In this document: positions 25,801 to 37,946 of the stretch, piece after piece
How positions within the stretch are numbered: position 1 is the first letter of the stretch
How the letters are laid out: every line of letters starts with the position of its first letter
Source: Piscicola geometra
Lineage: Eukaryota; Annelida; Clitellata; Hirudinida; Piscicolidae
Assembly: GCA_943735955.1 (NCBI GenBank)
Contig: OX030962.1
Span: 8,477,462-8,541,461 of the forward strand
Reading direction: 5' to 3'
DNA: 64,000 bases
The notes under the pieces: generated by a model
The model's input: the letters and a program-made list of their open reading frames with translations, nothing else
What the model was told of the DNA's origin: nothing
The model's database searches: none
Made by a program: the position numbers and the translations under genes

Positions 25801-27291
25801 TTTTGGAGTGAGTCTAACAGTGTCAAAAGTGAATTGCACCAAAAAACAATAAAAGTTTTAATGACATATTTTGCTTATCACAATTTTGTTTTTTTCAATT
25901 ATGAAACATTTATTTAAAAACACCAAAGGTTACTTTCAACACTAGATATTACCCACCATTCATTCCTCAAATCTCAGTTTTCACATCAACATTTCCACAC
26001 CAAATCCTCTCTCCCTCCTCTCTCCCTCCTCCCATCACCACCTACTTGCTCGCTACCATCGCATTCAATTTCTCCAGCGGATGTGGGATCTTGGTTCTTC
26101 CATAGGCGTCCACAACCGACTCTATAACGCCATCCGATTGGTAGATGGCAGGACAGGAAGAGGAAGAAGAAGAAGATGTGGATGACATCATTTCCACCGA
26201 CACCTGTTGTGATTAATGCCCTTATTAAGAGAGTGGAGATGTGCCATGCTTTTGCAAAATATAGAATTCTTTCGGCATAATTATCATCAATTCTGGCGCA
26301 CTTGTCATTTGTAACTCCATAATTTAGTCTTCTGAGACATTTGATCATCATCATTTTCGACACTTTCAAACCTTCGTCATTGTTCGCATGAACATCAGCA
26401 TTACAAGTGATTTATTATTATTATAATCTTTATTATTTACGGCCTGCAGACCATTTAAAAAACAATATAATTACTGCGAATACTACTAAAGCCATCACCC
26501 TTTTCAAAGTACTGTTAGTATTTAAATTTCTAAAAAAACTCGACAGTCTATTATCACAAAAAACACCACCACTATAAAAGTCACCCGCAAAAATTACCAC
26601 CATCACCACCGCAATCCATCTCCCAACAATTTCCGAGCACTCGCCTCGTATCTGATCTTGCATATATTATCGAAGCTCGAATGTCTGCAGATGCTGCACA
26701 CGAATCTGCCCGTGCAATCGGGCGAGTCGCCGTTCGGAAAAAGCAAGAGGCTCCAGTCGAAGTTTCCGAAGCTGAAGTAGGCCGTTTCGAATTTGGGTTG
26801 AAGCGTTTTTTCTTGGTGTTGCTGCTTCGAGAAGGGAATGCGGTCGAGAGGCGCTTCGAGTTTCAGCGTCTGTCGTGGAATTGTGGGGGTGGGATGTTGA
26901 GGTGTGATGTGGGGGTGGGATGTTGAGGTGTGATGTGGGGGTGGGATGTTGAGGTGTGATGTGGGGGTGGGATGTTGAGGTGTGATGTGGGGGTGGGATG
27001 TTGAGGTGTGGTGTGGGGGTGGGATGTTGAGGTGTGGTGTGGGGTGGGATGTTGAGGTGTGGTGTGGGGGTGGGATGTTGAGGTGTGATGTTGAGGTGTG
27101 TTTCGGAGGTGTGATGTTGAGGTGTGACTTGGTAGTGTCATGTTGGAGTGGGATGTGTTGGTATGATTTTATTCTTTTTTTTCCTTCCCATAAAATGCAG
27201 AGCTCTTCGAAAACATCGACGCACTCTACTGAAGCATCGTGGTAGAACAACGGCCGTGACGTATTTTTGTGGTTGTTTTGTGGATCAGAAA
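22844..27291 (-). CDS. C-terminal exons of a MATH-like, coiled-coil protein
   Basis: Exons, 5' to 3': 27230-27291 (tentative), 26610-26869, 26046-26203, 25367-25465, 23840-24140, 23475-23617 and 22844-22997 (TGA at 22844-22846). The last five join in phase. Exon 26610-26869 has [20 protein letters not shown] followed by [10 protein letters not shown], a MATH-like pattern (FxWxLxLxPxGD). The next exons give a Ser-rich loop and [20 protein letters not shown], then [20 protein letters not shown] and [17 protein letters not shown], then [20 protein letters not shown] and [20 protein letters not shown]. The C-terminus, [20 protein letters not shown], is a heptad coiled coil. No membrane helix is seen. 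Exon 26610-26869 ends in phase 2 whereas the next begins in phase 0, so an exon between them is missing from my model. Exons at 28886-28922 and 39408-50318 may belong to the same gene. Function is not assigned. Confidence 0.52.
22998..23120 (+). repeat. 14-bp minisatellite GGTTGGGTGGAGTG
   Basis: About nine copies. On the minus strand it sits right before the acceptor of the last MATH-like exon. Confidence 0.9.
23815..23833 (+). repeat. C19 homopolymer
   Basis: Uninterrupted run of 19 C. On the transcribed minus strand it is G19, starting six bases after the donor of exon 23840-24140 (gtggtt). Confidence 0.97.
24141..25366. other. Intron of the MATH-like gene
   Basis: G/A-rich repeats (gaggggga types) at 24145-24560, then AT-rich sequence. 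No exon seen. Confidence 0.5.
25471..25590 (+). repeat. (GGAT)n microsatellite at a splice acceptor
   Basis: About 24 units grading into GCATGGAT variants. On the minus strand its last units are followed by ctacatag and then the exon starting at 25465. Confidence 0.95.
26885..27145 (+). repeat. 26-bp minisatellite, about ten copies
   Basis: Unit ggggtgggatgttgaggtgtgatgtg with length variants. On the minus strand it ends 15 bases before the acceptor of exon 26610-26869. Because 26 is not a multiple of three and all frames lack stops, one minus frame stays open from 27250 to 26603. Confidence 0.93.
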
Positions 27292-28885
27292 CTACAAATG
27301 AGAGCTTTGTCGAGGCTCAGATGCAGATGTGGCGTGATGGGAGATGGGTGGGAGATGACTATTGTATCAGAATATTCATCTCGAATTAATTCGTTTCGCT
27401 CAAAAAAATGAGAATAAAAAGCTCATGAAAATGAAATTTTATGGCTAAATTATAGCGGAGATGAGTGTGCATTGCTCGCAAAATAGTAAGTTGAGAGAAA
27501 ACGTTTGAAAAGTGTTGATTAAAAATAATATAAAAATTAAATAGTAAATTTGGGTTTATTCGAATAAGTTTCAAATCGGAGTTTTAATTGTTCATTAAAC
27601 ATGTAATTAAATTGGGACTTCTGAGTCCAAGCAGGTAAATAAAGCCCAAATTTGAAAATATTGAAAAATTATTAGATTAGATTAGTCTAAATCTATGGGA
27701 TTATTTGAACATTGGAGCATATTTATTTTTTTAAAACAATCTATTCAATAGCCTAGCTCTAATTTACATGAAGAACAAAAAGAATTCACTTGTGCTTTTC
27801 AAAAATTTCGAAAACTTTCGATAATTGAATCAAGAGATAATAGAATCAAATTAGGCGTGCTTCTAGGTTGTCTGAAGCTGCCTGTAAATAATTTATTTGG
27901 AAAGAAAAAAGATTTTAAGGCGTTATTTTTAAAGCTTTTTTAGTGTTTTTTTGGATTTTTCTATTTTTTTGCAGAAATAGGTGAATATAGAAAAAAATTG
28001 AAATTTAAAAAAATATTTTTTGAAAGTATAAAATAATAATATTGCTCAAATAGGATTTTTACAGTTATAAAAAACTTTTATTATGTTTGATAAGTTTTTT
28101 GGGGAAAAAATGTTTCGGGAACCGTAAAAAGAAAGACTTTTGATGTATTTAGAGACAAATATTTGGGGAAAAAAAAGAAAGTTGAAAATAAACGATATAA
28201 GAAAAAATATTTGTTTAATAAATTGAAATATTAAAAATTAGTAATTGTTTCAGAAATGAATTGTTTTTCTTTGCTTATTAAATTTGATGATTAATGATGT
28301 TTTTAATTTCGTAAAAGAATATGAAAGTTAACATTAATAATACATTTTTTTTAAAGTTAATAAAACTTAGCAAATAGAGTTTTTTTATTCTATTAGTTTT
28401 TTATGAAAAATGTTTCACAAAAAACTGTAGAATGGTTAAATTACATTCACACCCACACATACACCAACACCCAAAAACGGAAACATTCACAGAACTTCTC
28501 CATAATCCTTCTAATTGCAATCTCAAGCATTATTCTCATTTAAATGCCAATCCTTTATTCATTAAATACATCAACCAATCCATTCATCATTCCTCTCGTC
28601 ATTGTATCACTTTATTAATCCACCAATTTATCCCTCCACCAATGTATCCATCTATCAATTCATCCATCCACAAACCAATTCATCCATCCACAAACCAATT
28701 CATCTATCCACAAACCAATTTATTCATAAACTAATCCACCATTTCATCCACCAATCAATATGGCAATCTATTCACTATTCACATTGTCCCACAATTCACC
28801 TGCAGCACCATTCCAATACACTACAGTCTTCCCATCAAGCCACCTCTTCTCTCTCACCAATCAACTTAGCCCTGCACAAAAATAC
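27292..28885. other. Presumed intron, AT-rich
   Basis: No convincing exon. Imperfect CCATCCACAAACCAATTCAT repeats at 28650-28730. Confidence 0.5.
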
Positions 28886-28922
28886 CTAGACATCTGTCTT
28901 GGCTGTACGCCGCCTCGAGATG
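28886..28922 (-). CDS. Tentative 37-bp exon of the MATH-like gene
   Basis: Reads HLEAAYSQDRCL between a ctttcttag acceptor and a gtattt donor. It starts in phase 0, matching the end of exon 39408-39487, and ends in phase 1, matching the two bases that open exon 27230-27291. The GC content is higher than its surroundings. The sequence is too short for homology, so this rests on phase and splice signals only. Confidence 0.3.
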
Positions 28923-28933
28923 CTAAGAAAGTA

Positions 28934-29340
28934 TACATCTACACACACATCTACACACACATCTAAACACACATCTACACACACATCTAAACACACATCT
29001 ACACACACATCTACACACACATCTACACACACATCTACACACACATCTACACACACATCTACACACACATCTACACACACATCTACACACACATCTACAC
29101 ACACATCTACACACAAATCTACACACACATCTACACACACATCTACACACACATCTACACACACATCTACACACACATCTACACACACATCTACACACAC
29201 ATCTACACACACATCTAAACACACATCTACACACACATCTACACACACATCTACACACACATCTACACATGCATCCACACATGCATCTACACATACATCT
29301 ACACATACATCTACACATACATCTACATATACACACAGGT
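28934..29340 (+). repeat. 10-bp minisatellite ACACATCTAC, about 40 copies
   Basis: Very regular array with a few ACACATCTAA and ACATGCATCT variants. On the minus strand it ends just before the ctttcttag acceptor of the small exon at 28886-28922. Confidence 0.96.
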
Positions 29341-29910
29341 ACAAGCTTGAAAGGTACCTATGTTAATATTTTGTTTTTTATATTCGTATGTTTTTTTATT
29401 TTTTATGCTGTTTATTCTATGTGGTTTTGAAGCTTATAATGTCTTTTGTTGTTGCCGACTTCGATAAAAATAAAAAGTGTCTAAATAAACGTGTCAAAAA
29501 CATTCTATAAAATTTATATAGTATAAATATGGACAAACAAACATTTCTAAAGCCTCAGCATGGAAAAAATAAGAATGAATAAATTTTACTAACGGTTAAA
29601 AATTGAGAATAAAAATTAAAGTAATAAAAAAGGTTTCGTATCTATTAAAAGCGATTTTGTTTTCATTGTTAAAGAATAATACAACGATTAAAATTAAATT
29701 GAAAAAAATAAATTAATGATTTTTAAGAACATATATAATTAATAAAAACTTCAAAAAAAGGTCAAGTAAATTAATTATATAACTTTTTATTCAATAATTC
29801 AAAGTGAGAGCGGCATTGGACATAAAACGTTGATGTACGCACCTTCGCTACCATCCATTAATAAATTTGATCACTCTTATTAAGATTCATGTTTCCCGCT
29901 TCCGCGGCTA
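29341..29910. other. Presumed intron, AT-rich
   Basis: Nothing recognisable on either strand. Confidence 0.5.
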
Positions 29911-29957
29911 CTACCACTACCACTACTACTACTACCACTACTACTACTACTACTACC

Positions 29958-30028
<71 letters not shown>

Positions 30029-30076
30029 TACTACTACTACTACTTCTACTACTACTACTACTTCTACTACTACTAA
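29911..30076 (+). repeat. (ACT)n microsatellite
   Basis: Trinucleotide array with ACC, AAT and TCT interruptions; gives poly-Thr and poly-Ser phantom frames. Confidence 0.95.
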
Positions 30077-30757
30077 TTAGTAATAATAAAAGGAATAAAA
30101 AAAACAAAAAAATGGAAATAATAAAAAATATAATAATATTAACAACAATAATAATAGGATTACTATTACTAGTAATACTAGCAGATAATAGGGTTATAAT
30201 TGGATGGATTGGCTTTTAAAAGCATGCGTGCTTAGCCTGATCGAAGGGTTGACTCTGCTCTGCTGATCATTTGGTACAAAAATGATGAAAGGCAGGAAGG
30301 AATGAAGGAAGGAAGGAACAAGAAGAGTGGAATGTAAGATAAATGAAGTTGAATGTCGCAAATAAGTTCGTAACATCTGAATGATTTTTTTGCATTTGGC
30401 GTCGTTCAACACCCCGAAAACAGTTGATAAATAAGTTGTGAATTGGCTGAAAAAATAAAATGCGCTGATAAAGAATTTTAAAGAATTTTTATTTAATAAA
30501 TTTGTTTTTAAAAATTAGAGCCTGGTTGCTTCGCGAACTGTAAGAAACAATAGTGAATTTTCTTCTCAAAATCTCGTCTGAAATAAAAACAACGAATTTT
30601 GCACCGAACCATTACTGGAGATAAAAATAGTGTTTTTGCATAAATATGAAGCAAAGAAAAACGTGGTTGTTGCCAGGAAAACCACTAAATTTGAGCGGCA
30701 AGCAAGAACTCAATCGAAGAAGAAATGATTGCTGGGAAAGGCTTGATTTAATGGGAA

Positions 30758-30988
30758 ATGCTGAAAAGAAATGTCACGGTCAACAAGAAACTCTACACAG
30801 ACCATTTCGACTTCGTGGAAGAGGCTTTACCATTGAAAAATCCTTTCGACCAAGCCAACAACTCCTTCACGACAAAGCCTTCGGTTGCACGAGTTGTCAA
30901 AGAAGCTTTCTTAGAGGTTTCTCCGCATCTTCTGTATTTTCCGGACTTTCACTATAGAAGAACAATCTTTTTGTTTTTTTCAAATTAA
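30758..30988 (+). other. Orphan open frame, coding-like
   Basis: The 76-codon frame reads MLKRNVTVNKKLYTDHFDFV, EEALPLKNPFDQANNSFTTK and PSVARVVKEAFLEVSPHLLY before ending in an AT-rich tail. Composition and third-position bias look like a real exon, but no partner exon, donor or family was identified. A stop lies three codons upstream of the ATG. Confidence 0.3.
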
Positions 30989-33789
30989 CGTATTTGAAAA
31001 AACGCAATAAATTAATTATTCAGCCTATTAGTTGAAGAATAGAGGAGAGAACTTCAAGTAAAAAACGAGTAATAATAAAAATTTAACAAATAGATTTTTA
31101 AATGCGTAAAATCTTTTCAATTTTCGAGTACAAAGAGAAAAAAAAACAATAAGAAAAAATGTTAAATGTTTAAAAAATATATATTTTTCAATAAATCAAT
31201 TTTATAGAAAGAAAATGTAAAAATGAATATAAATAGAAAAGAAAATGACGTCTTTTGTTCGAATTAATTTTAAAATGTAGTGAAAAGTTTTTTTCCGATT
31301 TGTTTGTACGAAACACTTTTCAATACTTTATAAATATCTGAATTTTTAAATTATAATCAATATTTATTTTTATTAGTTATTTTAAATATTAGCTAATAAA
31401 AAGTCTAGTGCGGACTATTCGAGCGTAATGATCTGGTTGAACACCTGAAAGACAATCGCTTTCACCTGCTTGTAGGGACCATGATAGAAAAATATTTAAT
31501 AAAAAAAGTAATATTTTTAAAAACATGCAATTAAACTATAAAGTTCATTTCATTATTTTGTTCAAAATAATGTCAAAGGTTTTTTGAACTTAAATTTAAC
31601 TATACAAAAAAGTAGAAAAAATTATTATTTTTGAAAACATGCAATTGAACTATAAAGTTCATTTGATTATTTTGTTTAAAACAATTTCAAGAGTTTAAAA
31701 AATGTTAATTACGGGTTTAAAAGTATTCAAAAATAATATTTAAAAACATCTAGCGTAAATCCATATTTTTAATGATTTGCTTTCAAGTGGGGAAAAAACG
31801 TGTGTACGATGCAATAGAAAGCTTCATTAGTTTGTGGTACAGAACATTTGTACATGAGTGTACTTAGAAAGCTCTAATAAGCCTTAATAGTGCGTTAATA
31901 AATCTTTAATAAGAGGCGATAATTAATATTTAAAATGTCTTTTTATATTTTTCAAGATCCATGAATCTTCAAATTTTTCATCTTCCATCACCCACTGTGT
32001 CATAATTCAATTATTCGCTCAGAGAGTCTTTTCATTCTTTTTCGGCGTCTACCACGCTGAAAAGGCATTTAAAAGGTCGTTCCAACCTTTTAAAACATTC
32101 TATTGATTTTTTTTCAGTTTAAAAACTGGTTTTGAAACGTTTTCGGCTATTTTATCAACATTAAAAGTAGTTTTACCCTTTTAGACGAATCTTTGGTACC
32201 TTAAAAAGCTATTCTATTCAACGCTTAATTATTTTATATATCTTTTTAGTTAGTTATCTCTTCTGGCGAGCCTAAACTTTCCGTGGGCGGACTAATTTGA
32301 ATTTATTCATACTTTTGACAATCCATTGCCCTTTCGTTACATTTACATCTCTGTTTTTTGTTGGAAAAGCCATGTTAAATAAAGAAATAATAAATGTAAA
32401 AAAAAGAAAAACAACTTAGCAAATAAATTTCAGATTTAATTTACATACTAAACTAATTTGAACTAGAGAAAAAAAGAAAATTAAAAAAGAAGAAAAAAGA
32501 GAAAAAAGAAATGTATGATAACAATAAAAAGAAATGATTACTATTAAAATAAAATTAGATACACATAAATTATATTCATACTGAAGAAAGATGACAAGGG
32601 TTTATGACTTTTCAGCAAGCATTATAAAAATAAGTTATTCTATAATTGTTTTGATTTGATGAGAGGCGAATGATTTATGAAATAAAATTAAATACTAGTT
32701 TAAAAAGCAAATTATGAAAAATGACTTGATTGACAGTTAACGAACGTTAACATGATTTTTGATTCATTTTCTGTTAAATTTATACAATTTCGATGAGAAA
32801 AGTTAGTCAAATCTATAAAAAAAGAACTTACAGTTTTATTTGTATTATTTCCAATATTAATATTATTTTCAATATTTTTTTCATTTTTTAAACAACAAGT
32901 TTTGTGTGTAGAAGAACGAATGATTTTCAAAAGAACCATTGTTCATGAGCATAAAAACTAAGTTAAAAAGAGAATAAAAGTTGAAATATTCTAAAATATT
33001 TTTGGAAAAATAGGACAGATTAAATCACTAACTTAAGAAAGCTACGTTAGTAAGTGAGTTTAAAAACCGATCATTTAAAAAATAAATAAATTATAAATAA
33101 TGGAAAGAGTTACAAATAAAAATTTTGTTTTTATTATCTGACTTCCATTTGATTATATCAATTGGAAAAAGATAAAATTAAATAGTATGTTAAACTTTAT
33201 TTTATTGCAATCCATAATTAACATTTAAGATCAAGATAACGTTGAGTTTACATCCTTTCCTACTGAACCAATTGAATCTAAATAGAAATTTCTAATTTAG
33301 AGCTTTTTTGTAATTTTATATTTAACAAGACGCCTCATTGATATGCAGAAAGGATGGAATTTCCAGCAACATAAATCAGGGACCCCTCCATAAATCTTAT
33401 CTCAATCCCAAATCTACCGCAAAATCCTCTATCACTGCTCTAGTATTAAAACGAATTTAAACTTTTAAAGTCAATTAATTATTTTTATAAAAATATATTT
33501 TTATATTTTTTTAATAATTAGATTTAGAAAATAATGAATAGAAAATATTCTTGTCTTTATTAAATTTGACATTTTTACCAAGCTTTTTAATCTTATTTTT
33601 ATTTTTGCTTGAAGAAAACTCAAAATTACTTATTATTAAATTAACTCTTGACTTAGTTAATATTTTTTAAATTATTCACAACTTTAATAAAAAGTTTTTT
33701 TCACATTTGTCAAGAAAAATAAAAACTTTCTATTTCTGCATTCATACCGACATTCAAAAATCAAAGAATTCTGAAGCGCCTTTGAGCCA
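30989..33789. other. AT-rich desert
   Basis: No gene seen. Two similar stretches of about 60 bp around AAACATGCAATTAAACTATA (31520) and AAACATGCAATTGAACTATA (31636) show a local duplication. Confidence 0.5.
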
Positions 33790-34000
33790 TAATCATCATC
33801 ATCATCATCGAGCGGGCGCAGATAAGGGGCCAGAAGGCACGACAAAATGACTCCAAACATCTTTGTTCACAGCCCACGATTTGAGCTGGATGGCTTCAAT
33901 CGTTGGCTGTCCTGGTCGATGTATGCCGAGATTTGCTGTCTGTATGACATTCTTGGTCTGCCAGGACGCTTTCATGCTTTCACCTCAGTCTCGTAGAAGA
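33790..34000 (-). mobile_element. LINE 3' end with (GAT)n tail
   Basis: The minus strand encodes ESMKASWQTKNVIQTANLGI, HRPGQPTIEAIQLKSWAVNK and DVWSHFVVPSGPLSAPAR, then a stop, then GATGATGAT. The layout, with a W...W..FV... block just before a terminal stop and a trinucleotide tail, is that of a LINE C-terminus. The final bases match 12105-12160. Confidence 0.6.
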
Positions 34001-34990
34001 AATAGCTGAGCCATTAGAAGGTATATCAAAAATCTAAAAGAATAAAATATATTTTTTCGAAACAAGTATATTATTAATATTTTTTACAAAAGAAGTAGCA
34101 CCAGTAAAAGTACAAAAGTTTTAGTGGTAGAGGAATTAGAAGCAGTAATTATTAGAATTAAAAATATAATTTTTAGTATTAGTGTTAGTAAATTCAAAAA
34201 GAGTAGTAGTTTTAGTAATGAAAATATTAGTATTAGTAACAGTAGAATGTGTAATGATAATATAAAATAACATAAAAAGAAAGCTTAGCCAGACAGAAGT
34301 ACAAAAGCTTTTCAACACCTTTTGTTAAGAGACACGTCAGACTGCGCCCTTCCACTCAACTTTTCTCACTTATCAAGGTGGTTTTTTTATCAATTTTTCG
34401 TTTCCACTTCTCTCCAACTACATCTTTTTCGATCTTTTTTTTTGCTTTTTAGCAACACGCTTCAAACATTTTCTTTTATCGCCACTCTTCAACACTACGT
34501 AGTCTTATGTGGAAAAAGCGAGATGAGAGTCTGTAAAAGTTGTTTTTAAACCGTGGATGAAGAGTGGTACAAACAATAGCGCAAAAAAACAATTTCAAAA
34601 TAAAAGCAATAAAAATAAATAACACGAAAAGCTTCAAAAGCACGCTAAATAGAATGGTGTCCACACAAAAAAAACCGTCAGCACGCTTTTCAACACATCT
34701 GTGAAGATTTCAGAAACGTCAAGAAACAATAGGCCATGTTATGGGGGGGGGGGGTAAAAGAAAGATGAAATGATGGAAGGTAGTTATGAGAGAGGCATAA
34801 AAATAAAAAAAAATTAGCAATTAAAGGTAATGTGACAATGTATGCCTTAAAAAACATTTAGATAAATAGTTTTACGAATTACAAACTTTGCTCTTTCACC
34901 AGATAATTCAGTCTTGATTTTTTTCTTAATGGAACAAAGCTTTTTCTATTTTATAAAGTATTTCAAAAACAGTATAACTGAACCTAAATT
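34001..34990. other. AT-rich desert
   Basis: No gene. A G10 run at about 34743. Confidence 0.5.
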
Positions 34991-34995
34991 TCCAG

Positions 34996-34996
34996 A

Positions 34997-35051
<55 letters not shown>

Positions 35052-35066
35052 ATACTACTACTACTG

Positions 35067-35101
<35 letters not shown>

Positions 35102-35177
35102 GCTACTTCTACTACTACTACTGCTACTACTACTTTTACTACTACTACCACTACACTACTACTACCACTACTACTTC

Positions 35178-35263
<86 letters not shown>

Positions 35264-35377
35264 ATACTACTACTACTACTACTACCACTACTACTACTAC
35301 TGCTACTTCTACTACTACTACTGCTACTACTACTTTTACTACTACTACCACTACACTACTACTACCACTACTACTTC

Positions 35378-35437
<60 letters not shown>

Positions 35438-35450
35438 TTCTGCTCGTATG
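34996..35450 (+). repeat. (CTA)n array with a 200-bp higher-order duplication
   Basis: Trinucleotide array in which an irregular block (ctgctacttct...ttttact...cactacactac) at about 35100-35195 recurs at about 35300-35395. Confidence 0.92.
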
Positions 35451-37793
35451 AAGACAGTCTTCCGTTAAATACGACAGTGCAGAATTATTGATAAGCTGTC
35501 ATCATCTTCCTTACTTTTATTAACATTTTCTTACTATCTCATCATTTTCTTTATCATTTTTATCGTTATCATCATCATCAATATTATCATCAATATTATC
35601 ATCAATATTATCATCATTATCATATTCATTATTATCATCATCAACATTTATATAATCACAACATGATTATTATCCTCATCATCATCACACGTATACTTTA
35701 ACTTTCTTGCCTACTCTAACATTATCTTTTTTTAATCAATTTCCATTTTTACTTTCATCTTTATTCATCATCCATTCTCCGACTGAATTTTCTTAATTAA
35801 TACATAAAAAAAAGTTTACAATTGTTTAACTTCTTTTTTCCCACCCATCAGTTTCTCAACACTTTCTCTTCATTTCTTCTCGTAAAGGCTTGTTTTCCTC
35901 GTTCCTTTCATACTTGCCTTTCATCTCCAAAGTCCTCCAAGCTTTTCATTTCGCCTCTCCATGATTTACTTTCCGTCTTTTCATTCCACAACTGCTTTTA
36001 AAAATACGAAATATTCATTCTCTTCATTCGTCTTGCCTACATAGTTCATTTATTATTAATGAAAACCCTAAATCCTCCATTAATCCATATTAATCTAGGT
36101 TATAATTATAATCAAAATAATTATTATTACTACTATTAATATTATTATTTTTATTATAACTGATTTGAAATTGCAACAAACAAGGATTAATAAAAAAGTT
36201 AAACCAGCTATGAGTTTTTTATGGTTTTCAAACAGAAAAAAGGCTTTTTAACGTTTTACAAAATCGTATTAAAATGGAAATTTTTAGTCTACTCTATTTG
36301 CAAATAATAAAATTAATAGTAGATGGTTGACATATTATTCTTTTTAATTATTATTTTTAAAAATAGCTACATTTTCCACCAAAAAGCTCATTACATTTTT
36401 TCTATGCATGGAAAAAAAATTGCGTCTTAAAACTGAACCCAACATTTGCTTGTCATTTCGATCACCACTAATTGAAGTAGAAGAACTTTTTTAGAAAAAA
36501 AAGAATCTATTTCTAGTTATATTTTTATTGAAACAAAAACTTTTAGTTTAAATTTTACATTTTAAAATAGATAACACGTTCCGTTGATTAGTTTTCAAAA
36601 TTTAATTAGCAAAAAGTAATTCAACGGAAATCCTCAGAAAGGTATACCGTTTAACAAATAGTTTTTCAATAAAAACTGACAATATTATAGTACCATAAAA
36701 CTATAAAATCACTGGAAACAATCAAGTTCTCCATAATAATTTGTTTAAAAGAAAAAATTGTTTTTAAAAAGTTTTTCATCATAAAATGTTGACTAAAATT
36801 TTTTTCATACGTTTAAAGCCATACGAAAACAAATTTTTAAACTTTAAATTTTATTGGAAAAATAAAAAATAACTCGGAGCTACCAGTGTAATCAAATGCT
36901 TCATTAATAAACAGAAAATTGAAAAATGCTTTTAGCGTGGTAAAAAAATGAATATCAAATAAAGATATTTTTCCACGTTTTTTCTCGAGTAAAAATCTCG
37001 AAACGACGGAAAGTATCCACGCGGGTGTAGCTCACAAAGGTACATAGATTGCAAAACAAAATAAAGCTTTTGTACATTAGTTTTTTTTCCGCAAAATGTC
37101 AAAAAAATAGTAATTTTGAGATATTGACTCTTGTGTAATAGAAAAATTGATTTTTGTAATGATAATCAAAAACAATTTCAACTTATTCAGTGCAAACAGA
37201 ATAAAGTTTTTATCTTTTTCAATCTTGCTCATGAAACTTCAAGTTCGCCTTTTGCTACGTTCTTTTACTAGTCTTTTCGGCTTCAAAACATCTCTAATGC
37301 CCACTATAATAGGCAAAAAACGGAAAAGTGGAAAATCATTACGTTCACTCACTTGGGGTATGGTTCATTAGGTTATTTTATGAATATTTTATATTTGAAA
37401 ATGGTACATGTTATCAAAAACATTGTAAAAAAATCTAAATTCAAGTTCCTTGTGCGTAAACTTGTTTTTAGTATAGGAAAATCATTAACTATTAGATATT
37501 AATATTATAGTTGATTCAAATTTCACCAGAGTTTAAAACATTAAAAAATGTAAAGCTTTTCACTCAAAATTGTAGTTAGATTGTCTTTGAAACTAAAAAC
37601 TAGTTTGAAAACGTATTCAGCAAGCATGGCAACGTCAATTGAAATATTAAAAACTCTATCTAAAGGTAACATCTATAATGTAGGTGATGCTTTTTCTTTA
37701 TTCTTTCCCCGAATGCTCGCTACACTGCAAAAATTCATAATATACGCAACCACCTGGAGAGTGACGTTGCAGAACATGGAAAGCTAGATACCC
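35451..37793. other. AT-rich desert
   Basis: ATC-rich simple sequence at 35565-35690; otherwise nothing recognisable. Confidence 0.5.
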
Positions 37794-37903
37794 TCAATGC
37801 AGTCGGTAGATCCATCATTTCTAATAGAGCTGGCAGTCTCCCGTTGGTTTTTTTCCAAGGCAGCAATGATTTTTTCAAGTTCAGAGCTAAATCCACTAAC
37901 CAT
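37794..37903 (-). other. Orphan open frame, coding-like
   Basis: Minus frame MVSGFSSELEKIIAALEKNQ, RETASSIRNDGSTDCIEGI and a stop at 37794-37796. The same frame is open a further 19 codons upstream (KWLDRKIGRFLVF). It looks like a helical C-terminus but no in-phase acceptor links it to neighbouring exons. Confidence 0.25.
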
Positions 37904-37946
37904 TCTAAACACCAGAAATCGACCAATCTTTCTGTCTAACCACTTC

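Noticed and set aside
28934..29340. CRISPR-like array of regularly spaced repeats
   Set aside because: It is a contiguous 10-bp tandem repeat with no spacers, in a eukaryotic genome.
28886..29366. CVDV, STHT and CRCM repeat proteins of 137-155 residues
   Set aside because: Products of the 10-bp ACACATCTAC array read in different frames; no flanking coding sequence.
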